Source: Limnohabitans sp. MMS-10A-192
GTDB lineage: Bacteria > Pseudomonadota > Gammaproteobacteria > Burkholderiales > Burkholderiaceae_C
DNA: 64,000 nucleotides
Direction: 5' to 3'
NCBI RefSeq assembly: GCF_003063335.1
Contig: NZ_NERX01000002.1
Span: 62,001 to 126,000, forward strand
Shown here piece by piece: positions 55,117 to 63,054 of this stretch. Position 1 is the first letter of the stretch, and each line of letters starts with the position of its first letter. The translations under genes were made by a program, and so were the position numbers. A model generated the notes under the pieces. That model worked only from the letters and a program-made list of their open reading frames with translations, ran no database searches and had not been told where the DNA came from.

Positions 55117-56889
55117 TCATGCGGCCAAGACAGCTTCACCGCCCAAGTAGGCTTCGATCACTTTGGGATTGCTCTGAATTTCAGAGGGCTTACCCTCGGC
55201 AATTTTGATCCCGTAGTCGAGAACAATCACATGGTCCGATATGGCCATGACCAGGTCCATGTGATGCTCAACCATAAGAATGGTTGTTCCTAGGCGGCTG
55301 ATCTTGACCAGCAACTGGCCAAGTTCTGCAGTTTCTTGAGGATTCAAACCTGCTGCTGGCTCATCCAGTAACAAGAGTTTGGGTTCAGTTGCCAATGCGC
55401 GCGCCAGCTCTACCCTGCGCTGCAGGCCATAGGGCAGACTTCCCGCAGGCGCCCCTTGCAGTTGTGGTAAACCAACCAGATCAAGCACTGCCAGAGCATG
55501 CTGACGTGCAGCATATTCTTGCTTTTTAGCCATAGGCAAAGCAAATAGCGACGAGAAAAATCCATTTCGCATGCGGGAATGGCGCCCCAGCATCACGTTA
55601 TCCAAAACAGACAGGTCTCCGAACAATCGAAGATTCTGGAAAGTCCGACCCATGCCAAATGTGCAGATGCGATGCGCTTCCTCTCCGATGAGGTTGTGGC
55701 GGTCAAACTGAATACTGCCAGCATCAGGCGTGACCACACCGCTGAGCATGTTGATCATGGTGGATTTGCCGGCGCCGTTCGGGCCGATCAGGGCGTGCAC
55801 ATGGCCATATTGAAGCTTGAAACTCACATTCTGTGCAGGCTTGACCCCTCCATAGGCCTTGCTGACACCCTCGACAACCAACAAATCGCCAGCCCCGCCA
55901 GAATTCATTCGCAGACCCGATTCTGAGATCGTGGACTTTTCAGCGCCGAAGCTGGAGGGATGACGTTTGAACCACTTTTGCAACACACCCATCACACCCG
56001 TTGGCATCACAAACATCGCAAATAGCAAGAGTGCGCCATACACCAGATGCTGTACCGATGGCCAGCGTGCCAAAGCGGCATCGATGGCCGTGAGCAAGAC
56101 TGCACCGACCAGGGGGCCATACAAATTGCCAACGCCGCCGAACAAGACAAGCAGCAGGATGAAAATTGACAGGTGGAAGCTGATGAAGTCGGAGTTGATG
56201 TACTGGTTTTGCTGGGCTACAAGAGCACCCGCCAAGCCGCAAGTGATGGCCGCAATCACAAAAGCCACCACTTTTGCACGATAGACCCGGACACCCACCG
56301 AGGCAGAGGCAATTTCATCTGCCTGCAAGGAAAGCATTGCGCGGCCAAAGCGCCCCGTCATCAAGTTACGAATCAACAGGTGGGCCACAGCAGAAATAAC
56401 GATCGCAAACCATACCCAATGCTGGATGGTGAAAGGCTGGCCTCCCCAAGATAGTGGCTTGATGCCATATATACCCGTGGCACCGCCAAACACATCCGAC
56501 CACTCCGACACTAATTTTTCGATCACGATGCCAAAAGCCATGGTGACCATTGCAAGATAAGGTCCCTTGACGCGCAATGAAGGTAAGGCAATCAAGACGC
56601 CGCACAAACCGGAAATCACAGTTGCTAAAAGCAATGCTGTTGCCCCGTCAATTTCAGTTCGAGTGGTCACCAATGCAACAGCGTAAGCCCCGGCAGCAAA
56701 CAACCCTGCCTGACCTAACGATTTTTGGCCGGCATACCCCACCAAAACGTTCATGCCGACCGCACAGAGGTAGTAAATGCACATCATGAAAATGATGCGA
56801 AGGTAATAGTCGTTTCCGATCTGGGCCGTGATAGCGCACAGTATCGAAACAAAGAGGGAAACTCCCAGGAAATGTTTGAGGTTGTTCAT
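55117..56889 (-). CDS. LivM-LivG fusion: ABC permease joined to ATPase
   Basis: 590 aa. Residues about 1-310 form a LivM permease (GMNVLVGYAGQKSLGQAGLFAAGAYAVAL; SVGVRVYRAKVVAFVIAAITCGLAGAL), then a 25-residue linker, then a LivG ATPase (about 345-590) with GPNGAGKST, MGRTFQNLRLF, a LAPG-less signature SLPYGLQRRVELARAL and LLLDEPAAGLNP. Such fusions are known in Burkholderiales. ATG at 56889 overlaps the livH stop (ATGA). Confidence 0.93.
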   Translation of the reverse strand: MNNLKHFLGVSLFVSILCAITAQIGNDYYLRIIFMMCIYYLCAVGMNVLVGYAGQKSLGQAGLFAAGAYAVALVTTRTEIDGATALLLATVISGLCGVLIALPSLRVKGPYLAMVTMAFGIVIEKLVSEWSDVFGGATGIYGIKPLSWGGQPFTIQHWVWFAIVISAVAHLLIRNLMTGRFGRAMLSLQADEIASASVGVRVYRAKVVAFVIAAITCGLAGALVAQQNQYINSDFISFHLSIFILLLVLFGGVGNLYGPLVGAVLLTAIDAALARWPSVQHLVYGALLLFAMFVMPTGVMGVLQKWFKRHPSSFGAEKSTISESGLRMNSGGAGDLLVVEGVSKAYGGVKPAQNVSFKLQYGHVHALIGPNGAGKSTMINMLSGVVTPDAGSIQFDRHNLIGEEAHRICTFGMGRTFQNLRLFGDLSVLDNVMLGRHSRMRNGFFSSLFALPMAKKQEYAARQHALAVLDLVGLPQLQGAPAGSLPYGLQRRVELARALATEPKLLLLDEPAAGLNPQETAELGQLLVKISRLGTTILMVEHHMDLVMAISDHVIVLDYGIKIAEGKPSEIQSNPKVIEAYLGGEAVLAA

Positions 56890-57809
56890 ACCTTTTCCAC
56901 CATCTTGGTGCCGAACAGGCCAGTGGGCCGCACAGCCAAAACCGCAATCACTAGCGCAAAAATCGCCACTTCGCGCCACTGAGCCGACCACAGGTTGACC
57001 ATGGACTCAAGAATTCCCAATACGAAGCCACCCAAAACACAGCCGCGAGCGTTGTTTAACCCGCCCACCATCGCGGCCGAGAAACCTTTCAAGCCGACCG
57101 CCAGCCCCATAAATAACGAAGCCTGCGCAATGGGCGCTAGCATGAAGCCGGACAAGCCTGCCAGCGCAGAACTGACCACGAAAGCGCCAATCATCATCGC
57201 GTTGACGTTGATGCCCATCAGACTGGCAACACTGGGGTTCTGTGCTACTGCACGCATAGCTTTTCCGACCATGGTCTTTCGCATGACGTGATCGAATAGA
57301 ACCATGACGAATACGGAAACTACCAACATCAAAATTTCCTGTGGACGGATGCCGATCCCCCACAAACGCACAACTTCATCGCCGACGGGGCCCGGCACCA
57401 CGACAGGTTTAGGCCCCCAAATAGCCAATCCAATGCTTTGCAAAATCACGCCAAATCCGAGCGTACTCATGACCCAGGACATGCCTGGTTTGCGCGAAAA
57501 AGGCCGCACACCCAGCAAATACAACAACCAACCAAGAACACCCATCACGCCCAACGCTGCCAAAAGCGCTAATAGCTGCGCACCATCGCCTGTGACCTCG
57601 CCTCCAAATGAGGTCGAGGTGATGGGCTTACCAAGTGCCAAAAACAAAACACTCATGCCAATAAATGAACCGGCAGAGACGAACTCACCGTGAGAAAAGT
57701 TCAATGTCTTGGTGGTGGTGAATGTGACACTAAAACCCAAAGCGACCAACGCATACGCGCTTCCTACGGCAGCGCCACTCAGCAATGCCTGCAACAGAGC
57801 GATTTCCAT
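56886..57809 (-). CDS. LivH-type branched-chain ABC transporter permease
   Basis: 307 aa, eight to nine hydrophobic helices. LivH markers: GSAYALVALGFSVTFTTTKTLNFSHGEFVSAGSF and the EAA-like segment KAMRAVAQNPSVASLMGINVNAM. Pairs with the LivM domain of the fusion protein. Starts 52 bp after the binding-protein gene, with AGGAA upstream. Confidence 0.93.
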   Translation of the reverse strand: MEIALLQALLSGAAVGSAYALVALGFSVTFTTTKTLNFSHGEFVSAGSFIGMSVLFLALGKPITSTSFGGEVTGDGAQLLALLAALGVMGVLGWLLYLLGVRPFSRKPGMSWVMSTLGFGVILQSIGLAIWGPKPVVVPGPVGDEVVRLWGIGIRPQEILMLVVSVFVMVLFDHVMRKTMVGKAMRAVAQNPSVASLMGINVNAMMIGAFVVSSALAGLSGFMLAPIAQASLFMGLAVGLKGFSAAMVGGLNNARGCVLGGFVLGILESMVNLWSAQWREVAIFALVIAVLAVRPTGLFGTKMVEKV

Positions 57810-57861
57810 TTTTAAATTCCTGTTGAGGAGGGGCCGCTTTTTCTCGCGGCCCCCATAACCA

Positions 57862-59049
57862 TCAGCGCTTGAAGTCAGCCGTGGTCAACGATTTGATGAC
57901 TGGATCAGTCACCTGGACCAGTTTGCCGGCATTCCACTTCACAAATGCAAAGTCAGCGGCAGTGAGTGCCTCATGCTGTAATTTGCTGAAAGGTTTGCTG
58001 TAAGACTTCATTGCGCCAGCCACGGGTTCTTTCAAATCTTCCAATGCAGCGCGCATTTTTTCGCCATCGGTACTACCAGCTTGGCGAATCGAAGCTGCAA
58101 TCAGTTGCACTGCGTCATAACCGTGTACGACGAACGGAAATGCACTAGCGGCAGCCAGCTTGGCCTTGGTCCGCTCGAAAAGCTGTTTTTGCTTTGGCGT
58201 CGAAGGGTCCACCATGGTACGCATGAAGATCGGCTTTTCTGCCAGTGTCTTGCCTGCGGCATCGTGGAACGTAATGTTGTCAGCAGCCCAAGAGGACAGC
58301 ACAGGAGGGAAGTAATTAATCTTTTCCATCGAGCGCATGAGCTGTCCGGTAGGAGTACCTTGCGCCCAGACCGCAACGGCATCCACGCCTGCCGCTTTCA
58401 TTTTGTTGAGCTGAGAAGTCATGTCGGTATCCGCAACAGCAAATTTTTCAGTCACTGAAACGTCAATGCCGTGAAGTTTTCCGATCTCCTGCATGTCCTT
58501 GAGACCACCTGCGCCATAGCCGGTGGTTTCGGTCAGCAGACCGACTTTCTTATAGCCGGCTTTTTGAGCGTAGGCGATGATACCTGCGACCTGTTCGCGA
58601 TCAACCATCGACACACGGAACATGTAGTTGTCACCGCCAGTGTTTTTGGTGATGTCTGTGCCGCCACCGATCATGCCCATGGAAACAACTTTTTTCTGAT
58701 TCGGAATATGCTTCCATGCCATCGCATTGCCAGAGTTGGTTGGGCCAAAGACGGCCACTACCTTCTCGTTATCAATTAGATCGCTCATGTTTTGAATCGA
58801 TTTGGGCGGCTGAGATTGATCGTCTCGAATGACCAAGGTCAGCTTGCGCCCATTGATACCACCGGCAGCATTGATGTCTTCGATTGCAGCCTGAATGCCG
58901 AGAACGCCAGCAGCACCGCTCTGTGCCGAGGGAGATGCCGACAGGTCCCCGTTAAAGCCGAGCTTGATTTCCTGCGCTGCAGTAGCCAAGCTCATCAGAG
59001 ATGCAGCCGAGAGGATGGCCATACGGCGGCTCATTTTGAATTTAGACAT
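57862..59049 (-). CDS. LivK-type substrate-binding protein
   Basis: 395 aa periplasmic type I binding protein. Signal peptide about 1-25 (RRMAILSAASLMSLATAAQ). Body: IKLGFNGDLSASPSAQSG, VVAVFGPTNSGNAMAWKHIPN, VSMGMIGGGTDIT, AYAQKAGYKKVGLLTETTGYG. In this family ligands range from branched-chain amino acids to aromatics and amides; context with dehydrogenases suggests a catabolic substrate. Strong AAGGAG-type site upstream. Confidence 0.92.
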   Translation of the reverse strand: MSKFKMSRRMAILSAASLMSLATAAQEIKLGFNGDLSASPSAQSGAAGVLGIQAAIEDINAAGGINGRKLTLVIRDDQSQPPKSIQNMSDLIDNEKVVAVFGPTNSGNAMAWKHIPNQKKVVSMGMIGGGTDITKNTGGDNYMFRVSMVDREQVAGIIAYAQKAGYKKVGLLTETTGYGAGGLKDMQEIGKLHGIDVSVTEKFAVADTDMTSQLNKMKAAGVDAVAVWAQGTPTGQLMRSMEKINYFPPVLSSWAADNITFHDAAGKTLAEKPIFMRTMVDPSTPKQKQLFERTKAKLAAASAFPFVVHGYDAVQLIAASIRQAGSTDGEKMRAALEDLKEPVAGAMKSYSKPFSKLQHEALTAADFAFVKWNAGKLVQVTDPVIKSLTTADFKR

Positions 59050-59125
59050 GGTTGTCTCCTTAGTTGGTTGAGGTACTCGCTTTGAAAAATTGCGACCTTG
59101 CGCGAGGTTCAGGCCGCAGTGGAAG

Positions 59126-59887
59126 TCAGGCTGCTAAGAATCCGCCGTCGATAGGAATCGTCACTCCAGTCACATAGGAGGACATAGGGGATGCCAGGAA
59201 CAAAACAGCTCCCACTAACTCCTCAGGCTCCGCGACCCGCCCCATCGGGATGCGGGTGAGGAATTTTTCCAGTTTGGCTGGATCAGCCCGCGTAGAGGCG
59301 GACATAGCTGTGGCAATAACACCCGGCGCGATCGCATTGACCCTTACACCGTCCTTTGCCAAATCAACAGCCAGCGATTGTGTGAGCTGTTTGACGGCCC
59401 CTTTCGATGGGGCATAGCCCAGAGTGTTTGGCCAGCCAGCAAAGGAAGCTACAGAAGCGACGTTGACGATCGTGCCTTTCGTTTTCCGGAGATCAGAGAG
59501 AAACGCATGCGTGACATTGAAAGTACCCTCGACATTGACTCTCATGATCAGTTGCAGATTTTTGGATGCATTCGGGCTGTCAATGCCTTCGCGGATCAGA
59601 ATGCCGGCGTTGTTGACCAACACATCCACAGCGCCCACGTCCTTGGCGACACGACGAGCAGTTTCGGCGCATTGCTCAGCCGAAGTTACATCCAGGCCAT
59701 AGCTCCAGGCTTGTCCCCCTTTGCTTCGAATCATTTCGGCCGTCACATCAGCGTTTTCCCGATTGAGGTCTGTGACCACTATCTTGGCGCCCGCGTCTGC
59801 TAATCCTATGGCGATAGCTTTGCCATTTCCCTGTCCTGCACCCGTGATGAAAACCGTACGACCTTTGAGAATTTTTGGCATTTTCAT
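59126..59887 (-). CDS. Short-chain dehydrogenase/reductase
   Basis: 253 aa SDR: TGAGQGNG cofactor motif, NNAG, VASVASFAGWP with catalytic Ser, YAPSKGAVKQ (Tyr, Lys), and ends SSYVTGVTIPIDGGFLAA. Substrate unknown. It follows the flavoprotein gene by 9 bp on the same strand, so the two probably act in one pathway. Distinct from the other SDR at 53588. Confidence 0.92.
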   Translation of the reverse strand: MKMPKILKGRTVFITGAGQGNGKAIAIGLADAGAKIVVTDLNRENADVTAEMIRSKGGQAWSYGLDVTSAEQCAETARRVAKDVGAVDVLVNNAGILIREGIDSPNASKNLQLIMRVNVEGTFNVTHAFLSDLRKTKGTIVNVASVASFAGWPNTLGYAPSKGAVKQLTQSLAVDLAKDGVRVNAIAPGVIATAMSASTRADPAKLEKFLTRIPMGRVAEPEELVGAVLFLASPMSSYVTGVTIPIDGGFLAA

Positions 59888-59896
59888 GGTTTATCT

Positions 59897-61630
59897 TCAG
59901 GCAGCGTAAGCAGGAGCGGATTGTGTGGCTTGAACCTGATCGGCAATGTGATTTGCTGCGATATAGCCAAAGGTAAGACCTGGTCCCAATGTGATGCCGG
60001 CCCCGGTGTACTCGCCACCCATGATGCTGGCTGCATCATTACCAGCGGCATAGAGGCCTTCAATCGGACTGCCATCGGTGCGGATCACTTGGCCGTTTCC
60101 ATTCGTTTTCAGCCCCATGAATGAACCAATGTCGCCTGGCACCAGCTTGATGGCATAAAAAGGACCGGTCTTCAGTGGCTCCACACAAGGATTAGGACTG
60201 TGTAGTGCATCGCCTTGGTAACGGTTGTAGGCTTTACTGCCACGACCAAATTCGGGATCACGACCGTATTGAGCGTTTTCGTTGTAACGGTTAATCGTTT
60301 CATCCAGTGAGGCGGCGCTAACACCAATTTTCTGCGCGAGTTCAGCCACCGTGCGGCCTTTTTTCAGATACCCATTGCTCAGGTGTTCGCCCATAGGCAT
60401 GGGGAACGGCTTGACAAAGCCAAGTCCATAACGACGAATCGCGCGGTGATCAGCCACCAGCCAGCAGAAACTGTTTTGCTTTCCGACAGAAGACTCCACA
60501 ATGGCTTGCACGACATCGTGGTAAGAATTGGCTTCGTTGGTGAAACGCTTGCCATCCTGATTGACCGCGATGACACCCGGTTTAGCGCGATCGATGAAGT
60601 GCGGCATGATGCCCGTGCTCCCGTCCTTGCGCGGAACCAGCGACATCGGAGTCCAGGCTGCGGCTTGTTGCAAGGTGTCATCAAACACGCCACCGACAGC
60701 TTCGGCCATGCGTGCGCCATCGCCAGTATTGGACTCGGGGGTCGGTGACCAATGCTGATGGCCTGAGCGAACGTGAGCGTAGACCTTTTTCTTGCGCTCC
60801 TCGTCATGTGGAATGCCCCCGCTGGCTAACACCACACCCATCTTGGCATTGACCTTAACCTTTTGACCTTGCTGCTCCAGCACCGCGCCCGTCACGCGTT
60901 CTCCGTCGCGCAACAACTGAGTTACAGGAGAAGACAGCAGAACCGGCACCGACAAATTCGCAGCCGATTTGGCCAGACGAGCAGCCAAGGCATTGCCATT
61001 GGTCAGCGTCATCCCGCGTCCGTAACGCAAGACCTCCATGAAATGCTTGGTCAGACGCTTGGTTACGTACCAGGCAGACTCCAAAGATCGTGAAGCCCGC
61101 ATGAAATGGATGATGTCTTTGCCCGAACCGATCGTGAGGCCAAAGACCGTCAACTCAGGCAGCACAGGGCCAAGGTCTTTAAGCAGCGGCCCCATCTCGC
61201 GTGCGTCCATGGGGCGTGTCACAAATGAGCGACCGCCTTGTGCAGCGCCTGGTGCCTCTGCATGGTAGTCCGGGAATGTCAGCGGCATGTCGAACTGCAG
61301 CACCGTCTTAGATGTGAAAAATTCGACGCACTTGGGGCCATTTTTGATAAAAGCGCGCACGCGCTTTTCATCAAAGTTGTCACCAGCCTGATCCTTGATG
61401 TAGGTGAGCGCCTGATCCGGGCGCTCCACATGGCCCAAGGCTTTAGCCATCTGAGTGTTCGGAATCCAGAGCCAGCCGCCCGAACGGGAGGTCGTCCCTC
61501 CATAAAAAGCGGCCTTTTCTGCCACCACGACTTTCAACCCGCGGCTGGCGGCCGTAATCGCAGCAGACATGCCTGCCACACCCGAACCCACAACCAGTAC
61601 ATCGCAGTCAAGCTGATTTGCTACCGACAT
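59897..61630 (-). CDS. KstD-like FAD-dependent dehydrogenase
   Basis: 577 aa flavoprotein of the fumarate reductase/3-ketosteroid-delta1-dehydrogenase superfamily. FAD motif VVGSGVAGMSAAITAASRGL near the N-terminus, GGTTSRSGGWLWIPN, and the C-terminal FAD contact GLYAAGNDAASIMGGEYTGAGITLGPGLTFGYIAANHIA. Introduces a double bond next to a carbonyl in its family; the actual substrate is unknown. AGGAGAA lies 6 bases before the ATG. First gene of the minus-strand cluster; candidate operators lie upstream. Confidence 0.92.
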   Translation of the reverse strand: MSVANQLDCDVLVVGSGVAGMSAAITAASRGLKVVVAEKAAFYGGTTSRSGGWLWIPNTQMAKALGHVERPDQALTYIKDQAGDNFDEKRVRAFIKNGPKCVEFFTSKTVLQFDMPLTFPDYHAEAPGAAQGGRSFVTRPMDAREMGPLLKDLGPVLPELTVFGLTIGSGKDIIHFMRASRSLESAWYVTKRLTKHFMEVLRYGRGMTLTNGNALAARLAKSAANLSVPVLLSSPVTQLLRDGERVTGAVLEQQGQKVKVNAKMGVVLASGGIPHDEERKKKVYAHVRSGHQHWSPTPESNTGDGARMAEAVGGVFDDTLQQAAAWTPMSLVPRKDGSTGIMPHFIDRAKPGVIAVNQDGKRFTNEANSYHDVVQAIVESSVGKQNSFCWLVADHRAIRRYGLGFVKPFPMPMGEHLSNGYLKKGRTVAELAQKIGVSAASLDETINRYNENAQYGRDPEFGRGSKAYNRYQGDALHSPNPCVEPLKTGPFYAIKLVPGDIGSFMGLKTNGNGQVIRTDGSPIEGLYAAGNDAASIMGGEYTGAGITLGPGLTFGYIAANHIADQVQATQSAPAYAA

Positions 61631-61693
61631 TGAAATTTCTCCTAAGAAATGAACGAGAAAGCGATTGCTCCTCGCATGTCTGCTAATTTAAAC

Positions 61694-61707
61694 CTAGCGC
61701 GCTAAAC
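61694..61707. promoter_or_regulatory. Candidate operator, copy 1
   Basis: CTAGCGCGCTAAAC containing the perfect palindrome TAGCGCGCTA. The identical 14-mer recurs 37 bp to the right. Located between the divergent flavoprotein and iclR-fragment genes; probably an IclR-family binding site. Confidence 0.6.
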
Positions 61708-61730
61708 CTTATCTAGGGACTTACCCTGAT

Positions 61731-61744
61731 CTAGCGCGCTAAAC
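61731..61744. promoter_or_regulatory. Candidate operator, copy 2
   Basis: Identical copy of the 14-mer at 61694-61707, same orientation, 37 bp (about 3.5 helical turns) away. Confidence 0.6.
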
Positions 61745-61777
61745 AATAGTGAATAATTGGTGCGTATGATTCCACCC

Positions 61778-62131
61778 ATGTCTAAAGTCCAGCCAATCAG
61801 TTTGAAGAACGAACCGGAACACGCACCCGAGCGCGAGCGGCGTGGTATCCAGTCGATTGAGGTGGGGGGGGAAATCCTCAAGGTGCTCGCATCAGAGCCA
61901 AGACCGATGGCCTTGAAAGACTTGGTGAAGGCGGCAAACATGCCTTCGGGAAAAATTCACCCGTATTTGGTGAGTTTTGCGAAAATTGGCCTGGTCGCGC
62001 AGGACCCTTTTACGGGCTATTACCTCTTAGGCCCCATGGCCATCCAGTTGGGGCTGACCAGCTTGCAAACGCTGAACCCTGTGCGTGAAGCCACGCCCTT
62101 CGCGGAAGCTCTGGGCCATCACGCGACCTGA
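61778..62131 (+). pseudogene. Truncated IclR-family regulator (N-terminal domain only)
   Basis: 117 aa where IclR proteins normally have about 260. The winged helix-turn-helix is intact (RGIQSIEVGGEILKVLASEPRPMALKDLVKAANMPSGKIHPYLVSFAKIGL) and the linker follows, but it stops at the first strands of the effector domain (EALGHHAT). It aligns throughout with the full-length IclR next door, which ends 4 bp away tail to tail, so the 3' part was probably deleted. It could still bind DNA. ATGs at 61766 or 61778 are possible starts. Confidence 0.75.
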
Positions 62132-62135
62132 GACG

Positions 62136-62963
62136 TTAAGCCTGCGCTGGTTGCTGACCACCGAGACGCAAAGTCAGCTCTTTAACGGCCTCGGCCAACA
62201 TGGATACCGCTTCGTTTTTCCAAGCTGCGGGAAGCCGGTTTTCGTGGTTGGTCATCGTGATCACCATCACGGGGTTACCCTCCAAGTCAAAGACCGGTGC
62301 ACTGAATGCATTCACGCCGGGAATAGGGTTACTGATCGCTCGACTGACGCCATGCCGGCGTGCTTCCTGAACAATTTCTTGAATCTCCGGTTGGCGCTGC
62401 TGCCATTTTTCCTGCGGCATAGCCTCACCCAAAGGGCCTGCAATCGCTTGTAGCAGCCGCTCTTGAGGCAAGACTGAGGCAAACGCTCTTCCCGTCGCCG
62501 TATCGAAAAGCGACAACACACTGCCGATCCGCAGTGAGACGTGCAGTTGCTGCTGCGCCTCAATCAAACGCACCACAGTGGGTCCGAAATTACCCCAAAC
62601 TGCAATCGCAATGGCATGTCCTGTTTGTGCGGCAAGTTGTCGGATCACAGGTTCAGCAACCGTCATGGGTTCAAGTCTTTGCAGACTGGCCAAACCCACG
62701 CGCAAAGCTGCCGGTCCCAGGTCGTATCGGCCCGAAGAGTCTTGTTCGATTAAGCCGAGTCGACCATAACTCACCAAGTAGGGATGGGCCCTGGATGGCG
62801 TCATTTCAGCACGTGCGGCTAAGTCCTTGAGACTCAGGGCCGAGCCGCTGTCTGCAAGAGCCAATAACAGACGGCCACCAACTTCAACCGACTGAACAGC
62901 GCGTTGTGATTTGTCCTCGATTTCAAGCGAGAGCACTTGGGTAGGTTCAGATTTTTTTCGCAT
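62136..62963 (-). CDS. IclR-family transcriptional regulator
   Basis: 275 aa. N-terminal winged helix-turn-helix (RAVQSVEVGGRLLLALADSGSALSLKDLAARAEMTPSRAHPYLVSYGRLGL) and a complete effector domain (AVWGNFGPTVVRLIEAQQQLHVSLRIGSVLSLFDTATGRAFAS; ISNPIPGVNAFSAPVFDLEGNPVMVITMT). It should control the adjacent MBL-fold gene and perhaps the transporter cluster. Start taken as ATG 62963; a TTG at 62990 is open too. A dyad lies between it and the MBL gene. Confidence 0.92.
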   Translation of the reverse strand: MRKKSEPTQVLSLEIEDKSQRAVQSVEVGGRLLLALADSGSALSLKDLAARAEMTPSRAHPYLVSYGRLGLIEQDSSGRYDLGPAALRVGLASLQRLEPMTVAEPVIRQLAAQTGHAIAIAVWGNFGPTVVRLIEAQQQLHVSLRIGSVLSLFDTATGRAFASVLPQERLLQAIAGPLGEAMPQEKWQQRQPEIQEIVQEARRHGVSRAISNPIPGVNAFSAPVFDLEGNPVMVITMTNHENRLPAAWKNEAVSMLAEAVKELTLRLGGQQPAQA

Positions 62964-63014
62964 AGAACGAATGAGTTTGACACAAACCAACTATCTCAGT
63001 ATATTCATCAATGA

Positions 63015-63033
63015 CAAATAGATTCGCTATTTG
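63015..63033. promoter_or_regulatory. Candidate IclR operator between iclR and the MBL-fold gene
   Basis: CAAATAG-ATTCG-CTATTTG: perfect 7-bp arms, 5-bp centre, in the 91-bp divergent gap, about 22 bp before the MBL ATG. Confidence 0.6.
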
Positions 63034-63054
63034 CAAATATAAGATTTAGACACC

